In this document: in pieces, positions 8,757 to 16,846 of the stretch
How the letters are laid out: every line of letters begins with the position of its first letter
How positions within the stretch are numbered: position 1 is the stretch's first letter
Assembly: GCF_008642235.1 (NCBI RefSeq)
Contig: NZ_SJEV01000002.1
Location: 186,001 to 250,000, forward strand
Origin: Planctomonas psychrotolerans
Lineage (GTDB): Bacteria; Actinomycetota; Actinomycetes; Actinomycetales; Microbacteriaceae
DNA length: 64,000 nt
Direction: 5' to 3'
Made by a program: the position numbers and the translations under genes
The notes under the pieces: generated by a model
Seen by the model: the letters and a program-made list of their open reading frames with translations, nothing else
Told to the model about the DNA's origin: nothing
Database searches by the model: none

Positions 8757-9697
8757 GAGGGCGTTCCTTCGGGCGAGGCGGGCGAACCGGTGGTTCCTCC
8801 GGCGTGGTACTGCACTTCGTCGGCGGTGAGGGCGAGGTAGGCGTCCTCCAGTGATCCGGAGGCGGGCGTCAGTTCGTGCAGCACGACGGCGGCGCCGGCG
8901 GCGAGCTCGCCGATCTGCGGCGCGGTGCGCCCGGTCACGTCGAGCCGGTCCGCGTCGGTCCTCGTCACCACGACGTCGGGGCCGGCGAGGAGGCCGGCCA
9001 GCCGGTCAGCGTCGGGCGTGCGAACACGCACGATGGTTCCGGTGGACATCGCGAGGATGTCCCCGACCGGCGCATCCGCGATCACCCGGCCGCGGCCGAG
9101 CACGATGATGTGATCGGCCGTCTGCGCCATCTCCGACATGAGGTGCGAGGAGAGGAACACGGTGCGCCCCTCGGCGGCGAGGTGCCGCGCGAGCGTGCGC
9201 ACCCAGATCACCCCCTCCGGGTCGAGACCGTTCACCGGTTCGTCGAGGATGAGGGTGGCGGGGTCGCCGAGCAGTGCGGCCGCGATGCCGAGGCGCTGGC
9301 CCATGCCGAGCGAGAAACCGCCCACTCGCTTCGAGGCGACGGTCTCCAGCCCGGTGAGGGCGATGACCTCGTCGACCCGCGATCGGCGGATGCCGTGCGT
9401 CGCGGCGAGCGCGCGGAGATGGTTCGTGGCGCTCCGCCCGGTGTGCACCGCCTTCGCGTCGAGCAGCACGCCGACTTCGCGAAGTGGCGCGCGGTGCTCG
9501 GCGTACGGCCTGCCGTTCACGGTGGCGGTACCGGCCGACGCCGCATCCAGTCCGACGATGAGGCGCATCGTGGTGGACTTTCCCGCGCCGTTCGGGCCGA
9601 GGAATCCGGTCACCCTCCCGGGCCTCACATCGAAGGTGATGTCGTCGACGGCGGCCGTCGCTCCATAGTGTTTGCTGAGTCCTCGGACCTCGATCAC
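8753..9697 (-). CDS. ABC transporter ATP-binding protein
   Basis: Product of 314 residues. Walker A is GPNGAGKST (about 34-42), followed by the signature FSLGMGQRLGIAAALLGDP, Walker B TLILDEP and switch SSHLMSE. About 80 residues after the ATPase core form the C-terminal domain common in ABC-2 ATPases. Start is GTG (9695-9697) with GGAGCG upstream. It forms a two-gene exporter operon with the overlapping permease. The nearest relatives I recognise by pattern are the BcrA/CcmA-like ATPases used for drug, peptide or antibiotic export. Confidence 0.9.
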   Translation of the reverse strand: MIEVRGLSKHYGATAAVDDITFDVRPGRVTGFLGPNGAGKSTTMRLIVGLDAASAGTATVNGRPYAEHRAPLREVGVLLDAKAVHTGRSATNHLRALAATHGIRRSRVDEVIALTGLETVASKRVGGFSLGMGQRLGIAAALLGDPATLILDEPVNGLDPEGVIWVRTLARHLAAEGRTVFLSSHLMSEMAQTADHIIVLGRGRVIADAPVGDILAMSTGTIVRVRTPDADRLAGLLAGPDVVVTRTDADRLDVTGRTAPQIGELAAGAAVVLHELTPASGSLEDAYLALTADEVQYHAGGTTGSPASPEGTPS

Positions 9698-10067
9698 GAA
9701 ATTCGCTCCATGCCGAAAACCCTATCGGCGCGCCGTGGGCATCTGGCATCGGGGTAACCCCCGGGACGCCCGCGGCCACCCCACGATCCCCGCGCCGCTC
9801 CCCGACGCCCGCACCCCACCGTCGCTGAGCCCGCCCCACGGTCCCTGAGCCCGTCGAAGGGACGCACCGCTCTCTGCCGCCCACACCCCACGGTCCCTGA
9901 GCCTGTCGAAGGGACGCGCCGCTCCCCGACGCCCGCACCCCACCGTCGCCGAGCCTGTCGAAGGGACGCACCGCTCCCCGACACGCACCCCACGGTCCCT
10001 GAGCCTGTCGAAGGGACGCAGCCGAATGCACGTCGCCGGCAACACGACCAACCGATTCCCCGAGCGG
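9698..10067. repeat. Repeat-filled intergenic region between divergent genes
   Basis: This 370-bp gap holds four full copies of the GTCCCT...AGGGAC repeat, all in the minus orientation, at about 9841-9863, 9893-9915, 9945-9967 and 9995-10017. A truncated copy lies near 9831. Spacers are CRCCGCTCYCC-like, giving irregular direct repeats with a period of about 51 bp. Unlike most clusters in this window it lies between divergent genes, upstream of both the ABC ATPase and PHP genes. I see no ORF with coding character here. Confidence 0.8.
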
Positions 10068-10079
10068 CACAATGGACGC
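10068..10079 (+). promoter_or_regulatory. -10-like element for a leaderless PHP transcript
   Basis: CACAAT (10068-10073) is followed by exactly 6 nt before the ATG at 10080, and there is no Shine-Dalgarno sequence. This is the same spacing found at other putative leaderless starts in the window. No convincing -35 is visible. Confidence 0.45.
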
Positions 10080-11099
10080 ATGGACCCCGTCGACGCCCTG
10101 GCCGAAATCGCCTTCTGGTTGGAGCGCGAGCTCGCCCCGACGTTCAAGGTGCAGGCGTTCCGGAAAGCCGCGGCGACCGTCGGCGACCTCGACCGGGATG
10201 AGCTGGCGGCGCAGGCCCGGGACGGCCGGTTGAAGAACCGCAAGGGCATCGGCGCGCGCACCTACGAGGTGATCCGCCAGTCGGCGGATGGAGCGGTGCC
10301 GGACTACCTCGCCGCCCTGCGGGAGCGCGGAGCCGAGCCGCTCGCCACGGGCGGCGCCGAGTTGCGCGCGGTCCTGCGCGGCGACCTGCACAGCCACAGC
10401 GACTGGTCGGACGGCGGCTCGCCCATCCCGCTCATGGTCGACGCCGCACGCATGCTCGGCCGCGAGTACCTGGCCCTCACCGATCACTCCCCCAACCTCA
10501 CCGTCGCGAACGGGCTGACCGCCGAGCGCCTGGGAACGCAGCTCGACGTGGTGGCGGACATCAACGCGCAGCACGCGAACTTCCGGCTGCTGCGCGGCAT
10601 CGAGGTCGACATCCTCGAAGACGGCACCCTCGACCAGACTCCCGCCATGCTCGGGAAGCTCGATGTGGTCGTCGCGAGCGTGCACTCGAAGCTCCGGTCG
10701 GATCGTGACACGATGACGCGCCGCATGCTCGGCGGCATCCGCGACCCGCACACCAACGTGCTCGGGCACTGCACGGGCCGACTCGTGACGGGATCTCGAG
10801 GCACCCGTCCTCAGTCGGAGTTCGATGCCGAGCGCGTGTTCGCGGCGTGCGCGGAGAATGACGTGGCGGTCGAGATCAACTCGAGGCCGGAGCGGCAGGA
10901 CCCGCCGAACGAGCTCATCGAGCTGGCCCTCAGCGCCGGATGCCTCTTCAGCATCGACAGTGACGCGCACGCCCCCGGGCAGCTCGACTTTCTCGCGTAC
11001 GGTGCCGAGCGGGCTGCCGCGTGCGGCGTTCCGGCCGAACGGATCGTCACGACCTGGCCGCTCGATCGCCTGCTCGAATGGTCGACCGCCCGGAGGTAG
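10080..11099 (+). CDS. PHP domain phosphoesterase, PolX C-terminal-like
   Basis: Product of 339 residues. Residues 1-90 are a helix-hairpin-helix region like that of PolX (AFRKAAATV, NRKGIGARTYEVI). A PHP phosphoesterase domain follows, with metal ligands in DLHSHSDWSDGG, LTDHSP, GIEVDILEDG, ASVHSK, LGHCTGR and SIDSDAH. The catalytic Pol beta-like domain of full PolX is missing, so this looks like a stand-alone HhH-PHP protein, a common actinobacterial form thought to act in DNA repair or as a phosphatase. The start is set by the -10-like CACAAT 6 nt upstream. Confidence 0.85.
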   Translation: MDPVDALAEIAFWLERELAPTFKVQAFRKAAATVGDLDRDELAAQARDGRLKNRKGIGARTYEVIRQSADGAVPDYLAALRERGAEPLATGGAELRAVLRGDLHSHSDWSDGGSPIPLMVDAARMLGREYLALTDHSPNLTVANGLTAERLGTQLDVVADINAQHANFRLLRGIEVDILEDGTLDQTPAMLGKLDVVVASVHSKLRSDRDTMTRRMLGGIRDPHTNVLGHCTGRLVTGSRGTRPQSEFDAERVFAACAENDVAVEINSRPERQDPPNELIELALSAGCLFSIDSDAHAPGQLDFLAYGAERAAACGVPAERIVTTWPLDRLLEWSTARR

Positions 11100-11116
11100 G
11101 CGGACCTCGCCCCTGG

Positions 11117-11176
11117 CGCCGCCCTTTCGGTCAATCGCCCGGGTATCTGCGGCGGCGATCGACGAAAGCGACGGCG
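11117..11176. repeat. Dispersed hairpin element (23-14-23), copy 1
   Basis: Left arm 11117-11139 and right arm 11154-11176 are imperfect inverted repeats of 23 nt separated by 14 nt. The left arm contains TTTCGGTCAATCGCC. The same arm length, loop length and core sequence recur at 38637-38696, in both cases directly beside a cluster of GTCCCT-type repeats between convergent genes. Confidence 0.75.
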
Positions 11177-11228
11177 CGGCTGAGCGCATCCGGGGCGCGT
11201 GACGGAAATCGCGGCGGTGAGGGTCTGC

Positions 11229-11321
11229 GTCCCTTCGACAGGCTCAGGGACCGCCCTTCGACGGGGCTCAGGGACCGCCCTTCGACAGGCTCAGGGACCG
11301 CCCTTCGACGGGCTCAGGGAC
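11229..11321. repeat. Intergenic GTCCCT-type repeats, four direct copies
   Basis: Four plus-oriented copies lie nearly back to back, at about 11229-11251, 11254-11275, 11278-11298 and 11301-11321, joined by CGC. They lie between the convergent PHP and GntR genes, just after hairpin element copy 1. Confidence 0.85.
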
Positions 11322-11341
11322 CGCCGGCCGGGCGGGCGGGA

Positions 11342-12217
11342 CTAGGCGAGGAAGCCGCGGAGGAGCGCCGCCGAACCCTCGAGGTGCTCCCGCATGGCGT
11401 CGGCGGCCGCATCGACGTTGCCGGTCAGGATGGCGAGCACGACGCGCTCGTGCTGCTCGTTGGAGTGCACGATGTTCGGCTCGAGCAGGGGGATCGCGTC
11501 GAGCAGCGCGTTGACGCGCATCCGATTCTCGGCGAGCAGCGGCACGAGCGACGGCGCACCGGCCGATTCCGCAATGGTGAGATGCAGCCGCGAGTCGAGT
11601 CGACGGTAGTCCCCCGCCGGCGCGCTCTCCGCGTCGCGGAGGCGTCTCCACAGCGCGTCGCGCTCGGACGCGGGCAGCGATCGACCGGCTGCGGCCCGCG
11701 CCGCTCCGGTCTCGAGCGCATCCCGCAGGATGAGGATGTCCTCGATCTCCGCCGCCGTCACCTCCCCGACCCCGGTCGGGTCCTCGACGGCGTTCGCGAC
11801 TCCGCGCGGGGGCAGGGTCGACTGCACGAACGTTCCGCCGTACCGGCCCCGGCGGGACACCACGAAACCCGCGTCGGCGAGCGACTTGAGGGCGTCGCGC
11901 ACGGTGTCACGGCTCACCGCGAAGCGCACGGCGAGGTCACGCTCCGCGGGAAGCGCGTCACCCGGGGCGACGATGCCGAGACGAATGGTCTGCAGCAACC
12001 GCGCCACCGTCTCCTCGAAGGCGTTTCCGGCCCGCACGGGGCGGAACAGGGCCTCGTCCGCGAGGGCGAGCGTCTCCCCGGCGGCAGCCGATGGGGCTCC
12101 GGGCGACGGAATGGCGGGCACCGTCCGGGCGTCCGGCGCTTCCGAAACCACAGCCGCTACCGGCGCATCGGGCGCACCAGGCGACCCCGGTGCATCGGAC
12201 CCTCCCGTCACGGCCAT
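11342..12217 (-). CDS. FadR-type GntR transcriptional regulator of the amine operon
   Basis: Product of 291 residues. An Ala/Pro/Gly-rich N-terminal extension of about 65 residues precedes a winged helix (ERDLAVRFAVSRDTVRDAL, then GGTFV as the wing) and an all-helical FCD ligand-binding domain with candidate metal/ligand residues in RLHLTIAES and NEQHERVVLAI. It is the last gene of the glutamine-synthetase-like operon. The start I chose (ATG 12217) has GGAG at ideal spacing and overlaps the SDR stop region; GTG 12223 would give a GTGA overlap. Probably a local repressor responding to the pathway substrate. Confidence 0.85.
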   Translation of the reverse strand: MAVTGGSDAPGSPGAPDAPVAAVVSEAPDARTVPAIPSPGAPSAAAGETLALADEALFRPVRAGNAFEETVARLLQTIRLGIVAPGDALPAERDLAVRFAVSRDTVRDALKSLADAGFVVSRRGRYGGTFVQSTLPPRGVANAVEDPTGVGEVTAAEIEDILILRDALETGAARAAAGRSLPASERDALWRRLRDAESAPAGDYRRLDSRLHLTIAESAGAPSLVPLLAENRMRVNALLDAIPLLEPNIVHSNEQHERVVLAILTGNVDAAADAMREHLEGSAALLRGFLA

Positions 12218-12219
12218 CG

Positions 12220-13008
12220 TCACTCCGGCGTGACGTAGGCGGCGCTGATGCCGCCGTCGACCAGGAAGGTCGATCCGGTGATGAAGGATGCGTCGTCGCT
12301 CGCGAGGAACGCAACCGAGGCCGCGAGCTCCTGCGGCTTGGCGAACCTGCCGATCGGCACGTGCACGAGGCGCCGCTGGGCACGAGCGGTGTCGCTTGCG
12401 AACAATTCCTGCAGCAGCGGGGTGTCGACCGGCCCCGGGCACAGCGCGTTCACGCGGATGCCCTGGCGCGCGAACTGCACTCCGAGCTCCCGGCTCATGG
12501 CGAGCACCCCGCCCTTCGAGGCCGTGTAGGAGATCTGGCTCGTGGCCGACCCGAGCACCGCGACGAAGGATGCGGTGTTGATGATCGACCCACTGCCCTG
12601 AGTCACCATGTAGCGGAGCGCGGCCCGACAGCACAGGTACACCGACTTGAGGTTCACGTCCTGTACCTTCTGCCACGCGGGCAGCTCGGTGGTGACGATC
12701 GAGTCGTCGTCGGGGGGCGAGATGCCCGCGTTGTTGAAGGCGATGTCGACCGACCCGTAGGTGTCGTTCGCTGCCGCGAAGAGGGCGTCCACCTGCTCCT
12801 CGTCCGTGACGTCGACCCGCACGAACAGGCCGTCCACCGACTGCGCGGCGGCTCGACCCGTGGTCTCGTCGACATCGCCGATCACCACCGTTGCACCCTC
12901 GGCCGCGAACCGTTGGGCGGTGGCGAGGCCGATGCCGCTCGCGCCGCCGGTGATGACGGCGACCTTGCCGGCGAGCCGCTGCGTCAGATCGAGGGGCGTA
13001 ACGGTCAT
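12220..13008 (-). CDS. Short-chain dehydrogenase, probable gamma-glutamyl amino-alcohol dehydrogenase
   Basis: Classical SDR of 262 residues: NAD(P) loop TGGASGIG (about 20-27), NNAG, and catalytic Ser with YTASKGG (Tyr/Lys). Asp in GDVDE after the second strand suggests NAD(H) preference. The ATG has AGGAGG upstream. It is encoded with a glutamine synthetase-like ligase, ALDH and amidase, so an alcohol-to-aldehyde step on a gamma-glutamylated substrate is the economical reading. That substrate assignment is inference. Confidence 0.8.
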   Translation of the reverse strand: MTVTPLDLTQRLAGKVAVITGGASGIGLATAQRFAAEGATVVIGDVDETTGRAAAQSVDGLFVRVDVTDEEQVDALFAAANDTYGSVDIAFNNAGISPPDDDSIVTTELPAWQKVQDVNLKSVYLCCRAALRYMVTQGSGSIINTASFVAVLGSATSQISYTASKGGVLAMSRELGVQFARQGIRVNALCPGPVDTPLLQELFASDTARAQRRLVHVPIGRFAKPQELAASVAFLASDDASFITGSTFLVDGGISAAYVTPE

Positions 13009-13046
13009 GGGTTTCCTCCTGGAATCGTGCGGGAAAGCGTCGTGCT

Positions 13047-13078
13047 CGGTATAGGTGGGCGTCGGTATAGGTGGGCGT
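13047..13078. repeat. 16-bp perfect tandem duplication
   Basis: CGGTATAGGTGGGCGT occurs twice head to tail (13047-13062 and 13063-13078) in the 108-bp gap between the ALDH and SDR genes of one operon. It may affect mRNA structure; no known signal. Confidence 0.7.
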
Positions 13079-13116
13079 CGGTCGGGCAGTGCTGTCGAAC
13101 GGCGAGCGCAGCGCGG

Positions 13117-14481
13117 TCAGGCGTCGGTGCTGAGGAACACGTTCTTGGTCTCGGTGAAGGCGGCGGCGGCATCCGGGCCGAGCTCACGGCCGAGCCCGCT
13201 CTGCTTGAAGCCGCCGAACGGGGTGGAGTAGCGCACCGAGGAGTGCGAGTTCACGGAGAGGTTGCCGCTCTCGATGCCGCGGGACACGCGGAGTGCGCGT
13301 CCGAGGTCGCGGGTGAAGATGGATCCGGAGAGGCCGTAGACGCTGTCGTTGGCGAGGGCGATCGCGTCGGCCTCGTCGTCGAACGGAAGCACCGCCACCA
13401 CCGGCCCGAAGATCTCCTCCGTCACGGAGCGGTCGCTGCGGGATGCGGGGAGCAGCACCGTGGGCGGAAACCAGAACCCGGGGCCCGTCGGCGCCGTGCC
13501 GCGAAACGCGACTCGGGCGTCATCGGTCACGAAGCTCGCGACGCGGTCGTGGTGAGCGCGGGAGACCAGCGGACCCATCTCGGTCGCCTCGTCCCCCGGG
13601 GCGCCCACCACCACGCCCCGCACGGCCGGCTCGAGCAGTTCGAGGAAGCGGTCGAATACCGACCGCTGCACGAGGATGCGACTGCGCGCGCAGCAGTCCT
13701 GGCCCGCGTTCTCGAACACCCCGTAGGGTGCGGTCGCGGCGGCCTTCTCGAGGTCCGCGTCGGCGAACACGACGTTCGCGCTCTTGCCGCCGAGTTCGAG
13801 GGTCACCGCCTTCACCGAGTCGGCGCAGCCCGCCATCACGCGCTTGCCCACCTCGGTGGACCCGGTGAAGACGATCTTGCGCACGTCCGGGTGGCTCACG
13901 AATCGCTCGCCGACCACCGATCCGCGCCCGGGCAGCACGGTGAACACGCCGTCGGGGAGCCCGGACTCGCGAGCGAGCTCGCCGAGCCGCACGGCGGTGA
14001 GCGGGGTCCACTCGGCCGGTTTCAGCACCACGGCGTTCCCGGCGGCGAGCGCGGGAGCGAAGCCCCAGCTCGCGATCGTCATCGGGAAGTTCCACGGCAC
14101 GATCACGCCGACCACGCCGATCGGCTCGAGGAAGGTGATGTCGATCCCGCCGGCGACCGGGATCTGGCTGCCCAGCATCCGTTCCGGCGCCGCGGAGTAG
14201 TAGGTGAGCACGTCGCGCACATGCTCCGCCTCCCACCGCGCCTGCGTGATGGGGTGCCCGGAGTTGCGGACCTCGAGCCGAGCGAGTTCGTCGACCGCGC
14301 CGTCCACGGCCGCGGCGAAGCGGCGCAGGGCGGCGGCACGCTCCGCGGGCGCGAGTGCGGCCCACCGGCGCTGGGCGACGACGGCGCGCGCGACCGCGTC
14401 ATCCACCTCGGCGATCGTGGCGTGCTCGATGGTGCCGAGGACGCTCTCGTCGGCGGGGTTGATCAATGTCGTGGACGTCAT
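13117..14481 (-). CDS. Aldehyde dehydrogenase of the gamma-glutamylation operon
   Basis: NAD(P)-dependent ALDH of 454 residues, a little shorter than the usual 480-500. Conserved blocks are PWNFPM, GNAVVLKPAEWTPLTA, FTGSTEVGKRV, ELGGKS (general-base Glu) and GQDCCARSR (nucleophilic Cys), ending with PFGGFKQSGLGRELG. The ATG overlaps the stop of the upstream amidase gene (ATGA), so expression is coupled. By context it should oxidise a gamma-glutamyl-aminoaldehyde to the acid, as PuuC does in the putrescine route. Confidence 0.88.
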   Translation of the reverse strand: MTSTTLINPADESVLGTIEHATIAEVDDAVARAVVAQRRWAALAPAERAAALRRFAAAVDGAVDELARLEVRNSGHPITQARWEAEHVRDVLTYYSAAPERMLGSQIPVAGGIDITFLEPIGVVGVIVPWNFPMTIASWGFAPALAAGNAVVLKPAEWTPLTAVRLGELARESGLPDGVFTVLPGRGSVVGERFVSHPDVRKIVFTGSTEVGKRVMAGCADSVKAVTLELGGKSANVVFADADLEKAAATAPYGVFENAGQDCCARSRILVQRSVFDRFLELLEPAVRGVVVGAPGDEATEMGPLVSRAHHDRVASFVTDDARVAFRGTAPTGPGFWFPPTVLLPASRSDRSVTEEIFGPVVAVLPFDDEADAIALANDSVYGLSGSIFTRDLGRALRVSRGIESGNLSVNSHSSVRYSTPFGGFKQSGLGRELGPDAAAAFTETKNVFLSTDA

Positions 14482-15212
14482 CGTGCCGCCTTCACCAGTC
14501 CCTCGAACAGCCGTCGGTCGACGGCATCCTGCTCCGGATGCCACTGCACCCCGATCCCGAACGGGGAATCCGCCAGTTCCACCGCCTGGATGACACCGTC
14601 GTCGTCGGCTCGGGCGCTCACGGTGAGGCCGTCGGCCACGCGATCGAGCGCCTGGTGGTGGTAGCACTGCACGCTGAGATTCGCGGCGGTACCGCCGAGC
14701 ACCCGGCCGAGTCGGCTCGACCACTCCACGGACACGTCGATCTCGCCGAACCGAGCCGGGCCCGGCTGGTAGCGCTCGGTGCCCACGACGTCGGGGAGGT
14801 GCTGGTGCAGCGTGCCACCGAGGGCCACGTTCAGCAGTTGCGCCCCGCGGCAGATGGCGAGGAACGGCTTGCCGGTTTCTACGGCTCGACGGATGAGGGC
14901 CACCTCCCAGGTGTCGCGGTCGGTGCGCGGGGCGCTGGTGCGCTCGTGCGCGGGGTGTCCGTACAGCGCCGGATCGACATCCGCACCGCCGCTCAGCACC
15001 AAGCCGTCGAGCGAGTCGAGGATGCGGTCGATCACGCCGTCGGAGACCGGTTGCGGAGGGAGCAGCACGGCGATGCCGCCGGCATCGGTCACCGACTGCA
15101 GGTACACCTCCGGCAGGAACGCTGCGCGAACATCCCACACGCCCGTCTGGGCCTGTTCGAGGTAGGTGGTGATGCCGATCAGCGGCCGGAAATCAGAGTC
15201 GCTCGAAACCAC
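14478..15212 (-). CDS. Class I glutamine amidotransferase-like gamma-glutamyl hydrolase (PuuD-like)
   Basis: Peptidase C26 family, 244 residues. The nucleophile is in FLAICRGAQLLN and the His/Glu pair is in GVQWHPEQD, with the family GITTY start and SGGADVDP loop. These enzymes hydrolyse gamma-glutamyl-amide bonds, for example gamma-glutamyl-GABA in the Puu pathway. Start is GTG (15210-15212), read with GGGAG upstream, and overlaps the end of the glutamine synthetase-like gene by 20 bp. In this operon it would release glutamate and the final amino acid. Confidence 0.87.
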   Translation of the reverse strand: MVSSDSDFRPLIGITTYLEQAQTGVWDVRAAFLPEVYLQSVTDAGGIAVLLPPQPVSDGVIDRILDSLDGLVLSGGADVDPALYGHPAHERTSAPRTDRDTWEVALIRRAVETGKPFLAICRGAQLLNVALGGTLHQHLPDVVGTERYQPGPARFGEIDVSVEWSSRLGRVLGGTAANLSVQCYHHQALDRVADGLTVSARADDDGVIQAVELADSPFGIGVQWHPEQDAVDRRLFEGLVKAAR

Positions 15213-16560
15213 GCACGCGCTCCCAGTCCGTCACCGCGGCATCGAACGCGGCGAGCTCCACACGCGCGTTGTTCAGGTAGTGCTCCACCACGTCATCGCC
15301 GAACGCCTCCCGCGCCAGCGCGGAGTCCGCGAACAGGTCGGCGGCTTCGCGCAGGGAGGTCGGCACCCGGGCCGCCGCGCTGCCGTAGGCGTTGCCCTCG
15401 AGCATCGGCTCGAGTTCGAGGTCGTTCTCGATGCCGTAGAGGCCGCCGGCGATGAGCGCGGCCACCGCGAGGTACTGGTTGACGTCTCCGCCGGGCACCC
15501 GGTTCTCCACCCGCATGCCGGCACCGGTGCCGACCACTCGCAGCGAGCAGGTGCGGTTGTCGAGGCCCCACGCGACCGCCGTCGGCGCGAACGAGCCCTC
15601 GACGAATCGCTTGTAGGAATTGATGTTCGGCGCGAACAGGAGGGTGAGTTCCCGCATCGCGGTGAGCTGGCCGGCGAGGAACGACCGGAAGAGCGGCGAC
15701 ATCCCGTGCTCCGCGCTCTCGTCGGCGAACACCGCGGATCCGTCGGTGCCCCGGAGGCTGATGTGGATGTGGCAACTGTTGCCCTCGCGCTCGTTGAACT
15801 TGGCCATGAAGGTGAGCGACTTGCCGTGCCGGTCGGCGATCTCCTTCGCCCCGTTCTTGTAGATCGAGTGGTTGTCGCACGTGACCAGCGCCTCGTCGTA
15901 CCGGAAGGCGATCTCCTGCTGCCCGAGGTTGCACTCCCCCTTGACGCCCTCGCAATACATACCGGCGCCCTCCATGCCGCGCCGGATGTCGCGGAGCAAC
16001 GGCTCCATCCGGGTGGAGGCGAGCACGGCGTAGTCGATGTTGTAGTCGCTGGAGGGCGTGAGTCCGGTGTAGCCCTTGCTCCAGGCATCCCGGTAGGAAT
16101 CCTCGAAGACCAGGAACTCGAGTTCGGTTCCCACGTGCGCCTCGAGCCCGCGCTCGGCGAGCCGGGCCAGCTGGGTCTTCAGCACCTCGCGCGGTGACGG
16201 TCGGACCGGCGTGCGGTCGACCCAGGTCAAGTCGGCGAGCACGAGGGCGGTTCCCGGGATCCAGGGGACGAGCCGGAGCGTCGACAGGTCGGGGACCATC
16301 GCCATGTCGCCGTAGCCCTTCTCCCACGAGGAGATGCGGTAACCGTCGACGGTGTTCATCTCGACGTCCACGGCGAGCAGATAGTTGCAGCATTCCGCGC
16401 CGTGCCCGGAAACCTCGTCGCGGAAGAAGCGCGCTGCGACCCGCTTGCCGAGCAAGCGGCCCTGCATGTCGGTGAAGACGACGAGGACTGTGTCGATGTC
16501 GCCGGAGTCGATGAGTCCGTTCAGCGTGCTCGTGCTGAGCATGCCCAGGCGTTCTGCCAT
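15193..16560 (-). CDS. Glutamine synthetase family gamma-glutamyl-amine ligase
   Basis: Product of 455 residues. The beta-grasp N domain (DTVLVVFTDMQGRLLGKRV) is followed by catalytic-barrel motifs VGTELEFLVFE, GECNLGQQEIAFRYDEAL, FMAKFNEREGNSCHIHISL, and ENRVPGGDVNQYLAVAALIAGG. The pattern is that of PuuA/GlnA3/GlnA4-type ligases, which join glutamate to an amine, rather than housekeeping GlnA. First gene of a five-gene operon, with GGAGG upstream of its ATG, and divergent from an amine-type permease. Substrate inferred: ethanolamine or a similar amino alcohol; putrescine is less likely because no PuuB-like oxidase is present. Confidence 0.88.
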   Translation of the reverse strand: MAERLGMLSTSTLNGLIDSGDIDTVLVVFTDMQGRLLGKRVAARFFRDEVSGHGAECCNYLLAVDVEMNTVDGYRISSWEKGYGDMAMVPDLSTLRLVPWIPGTALVLADLTWVDRTPVRPSPREVLKTQLARLAERGLEAHVGTELEFLVFEDSYRDAWSKGYTGLTPSSDYNIDYAVLASTRMEPLLRDIRRGMEGAGMYCEGVKGECNLGQQEIAFRYDEALVTCDNHSIYKNGAKEIADRHGKSLTFMAKFNEREGNSCHIHISLRGTDGSAVFADESAEHGMSPLFRSFLAGQLTAMRELTLLFAPNINSYKRFVEGSFAPTAVAWGLDNRTCSLRVVGTGAGMRVENRVPGGDVNQYLAVAALIAGGLYGIENDLELEPMLEGNAYGSAAARVPTSLREAADLFADSALAREAFGDDVVEHYLNNARVELAAFDAAVTDWERVRGFERL

Positions 16561-16846
16561 GGTCGTACGCCTCCTGCTTGCGGTCTGCCATTTCCTGCGG
16601 CGCACCCTCGCACCGCGTCCTCGGCACCTCTCCGACTCCACTGCTTCGGGGAAGCGGCGTGCGCGGTCACCGGCACCGGACGCCCGACCATTGAATCACA
16701 GCGGGACCCGTTATTTCGGCACGGTGACACAAACTTGTTGCCCGCAAAGGTAGACACGACCCACCATTGCGCCACTACGCTCTAGTCACCCGAGCGCGAC
16801 CCTGGTCGCGCGCTGCATCGGTGATCCACTGCCCGGGAGAATACGA
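16561..16846. promoter_or_regulatory. Divergent control region of the amine ligase operon and permease
   Basis: This 286-bp gap must carry both promoters. ACAA-AC-TTGT at 16729-16738 is a short inverted repeat in an A/T-richer patch and is a possible binding site for the operon's FadR-type regulator. No other strong signal is visible. The assignment is tentative. Confidence 0.35.

Noticed and set aside
8753-9697. Drug-resistance exporter
   Set aside because: The ATPase and permease fit BcrAB-like export, but no regulator, resistance gene or biosynthetic cluster is adjacent; substrate left open.
9006-11189. Minus-strand frame of 727 codons joining the repeat region to the ABC ATPase region
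   Set aside because: It passes through intergenic repeats and an out-of-frame copy of the ATPase gene, and is antisense to the PHP gene. No domain is encoded in this frame.
139-11321. Clusters of regularly spaced short repeats resembling a CRISPR array
   Set aside because: Units are adjacent or irregularly spaced, orientation is mixed, spacers are themselves repeated or very short, and there are no cas genes. They fit a dispersed extragenic repeat family.
12091-14664. Plus-strand open frame of 857 codons across the amine operon
   Set aside because: It runs antisense to three well-supported enzymes, has no recognisable motif, and its His/Arg/Gly/Asp composition is typical of shadow frames.
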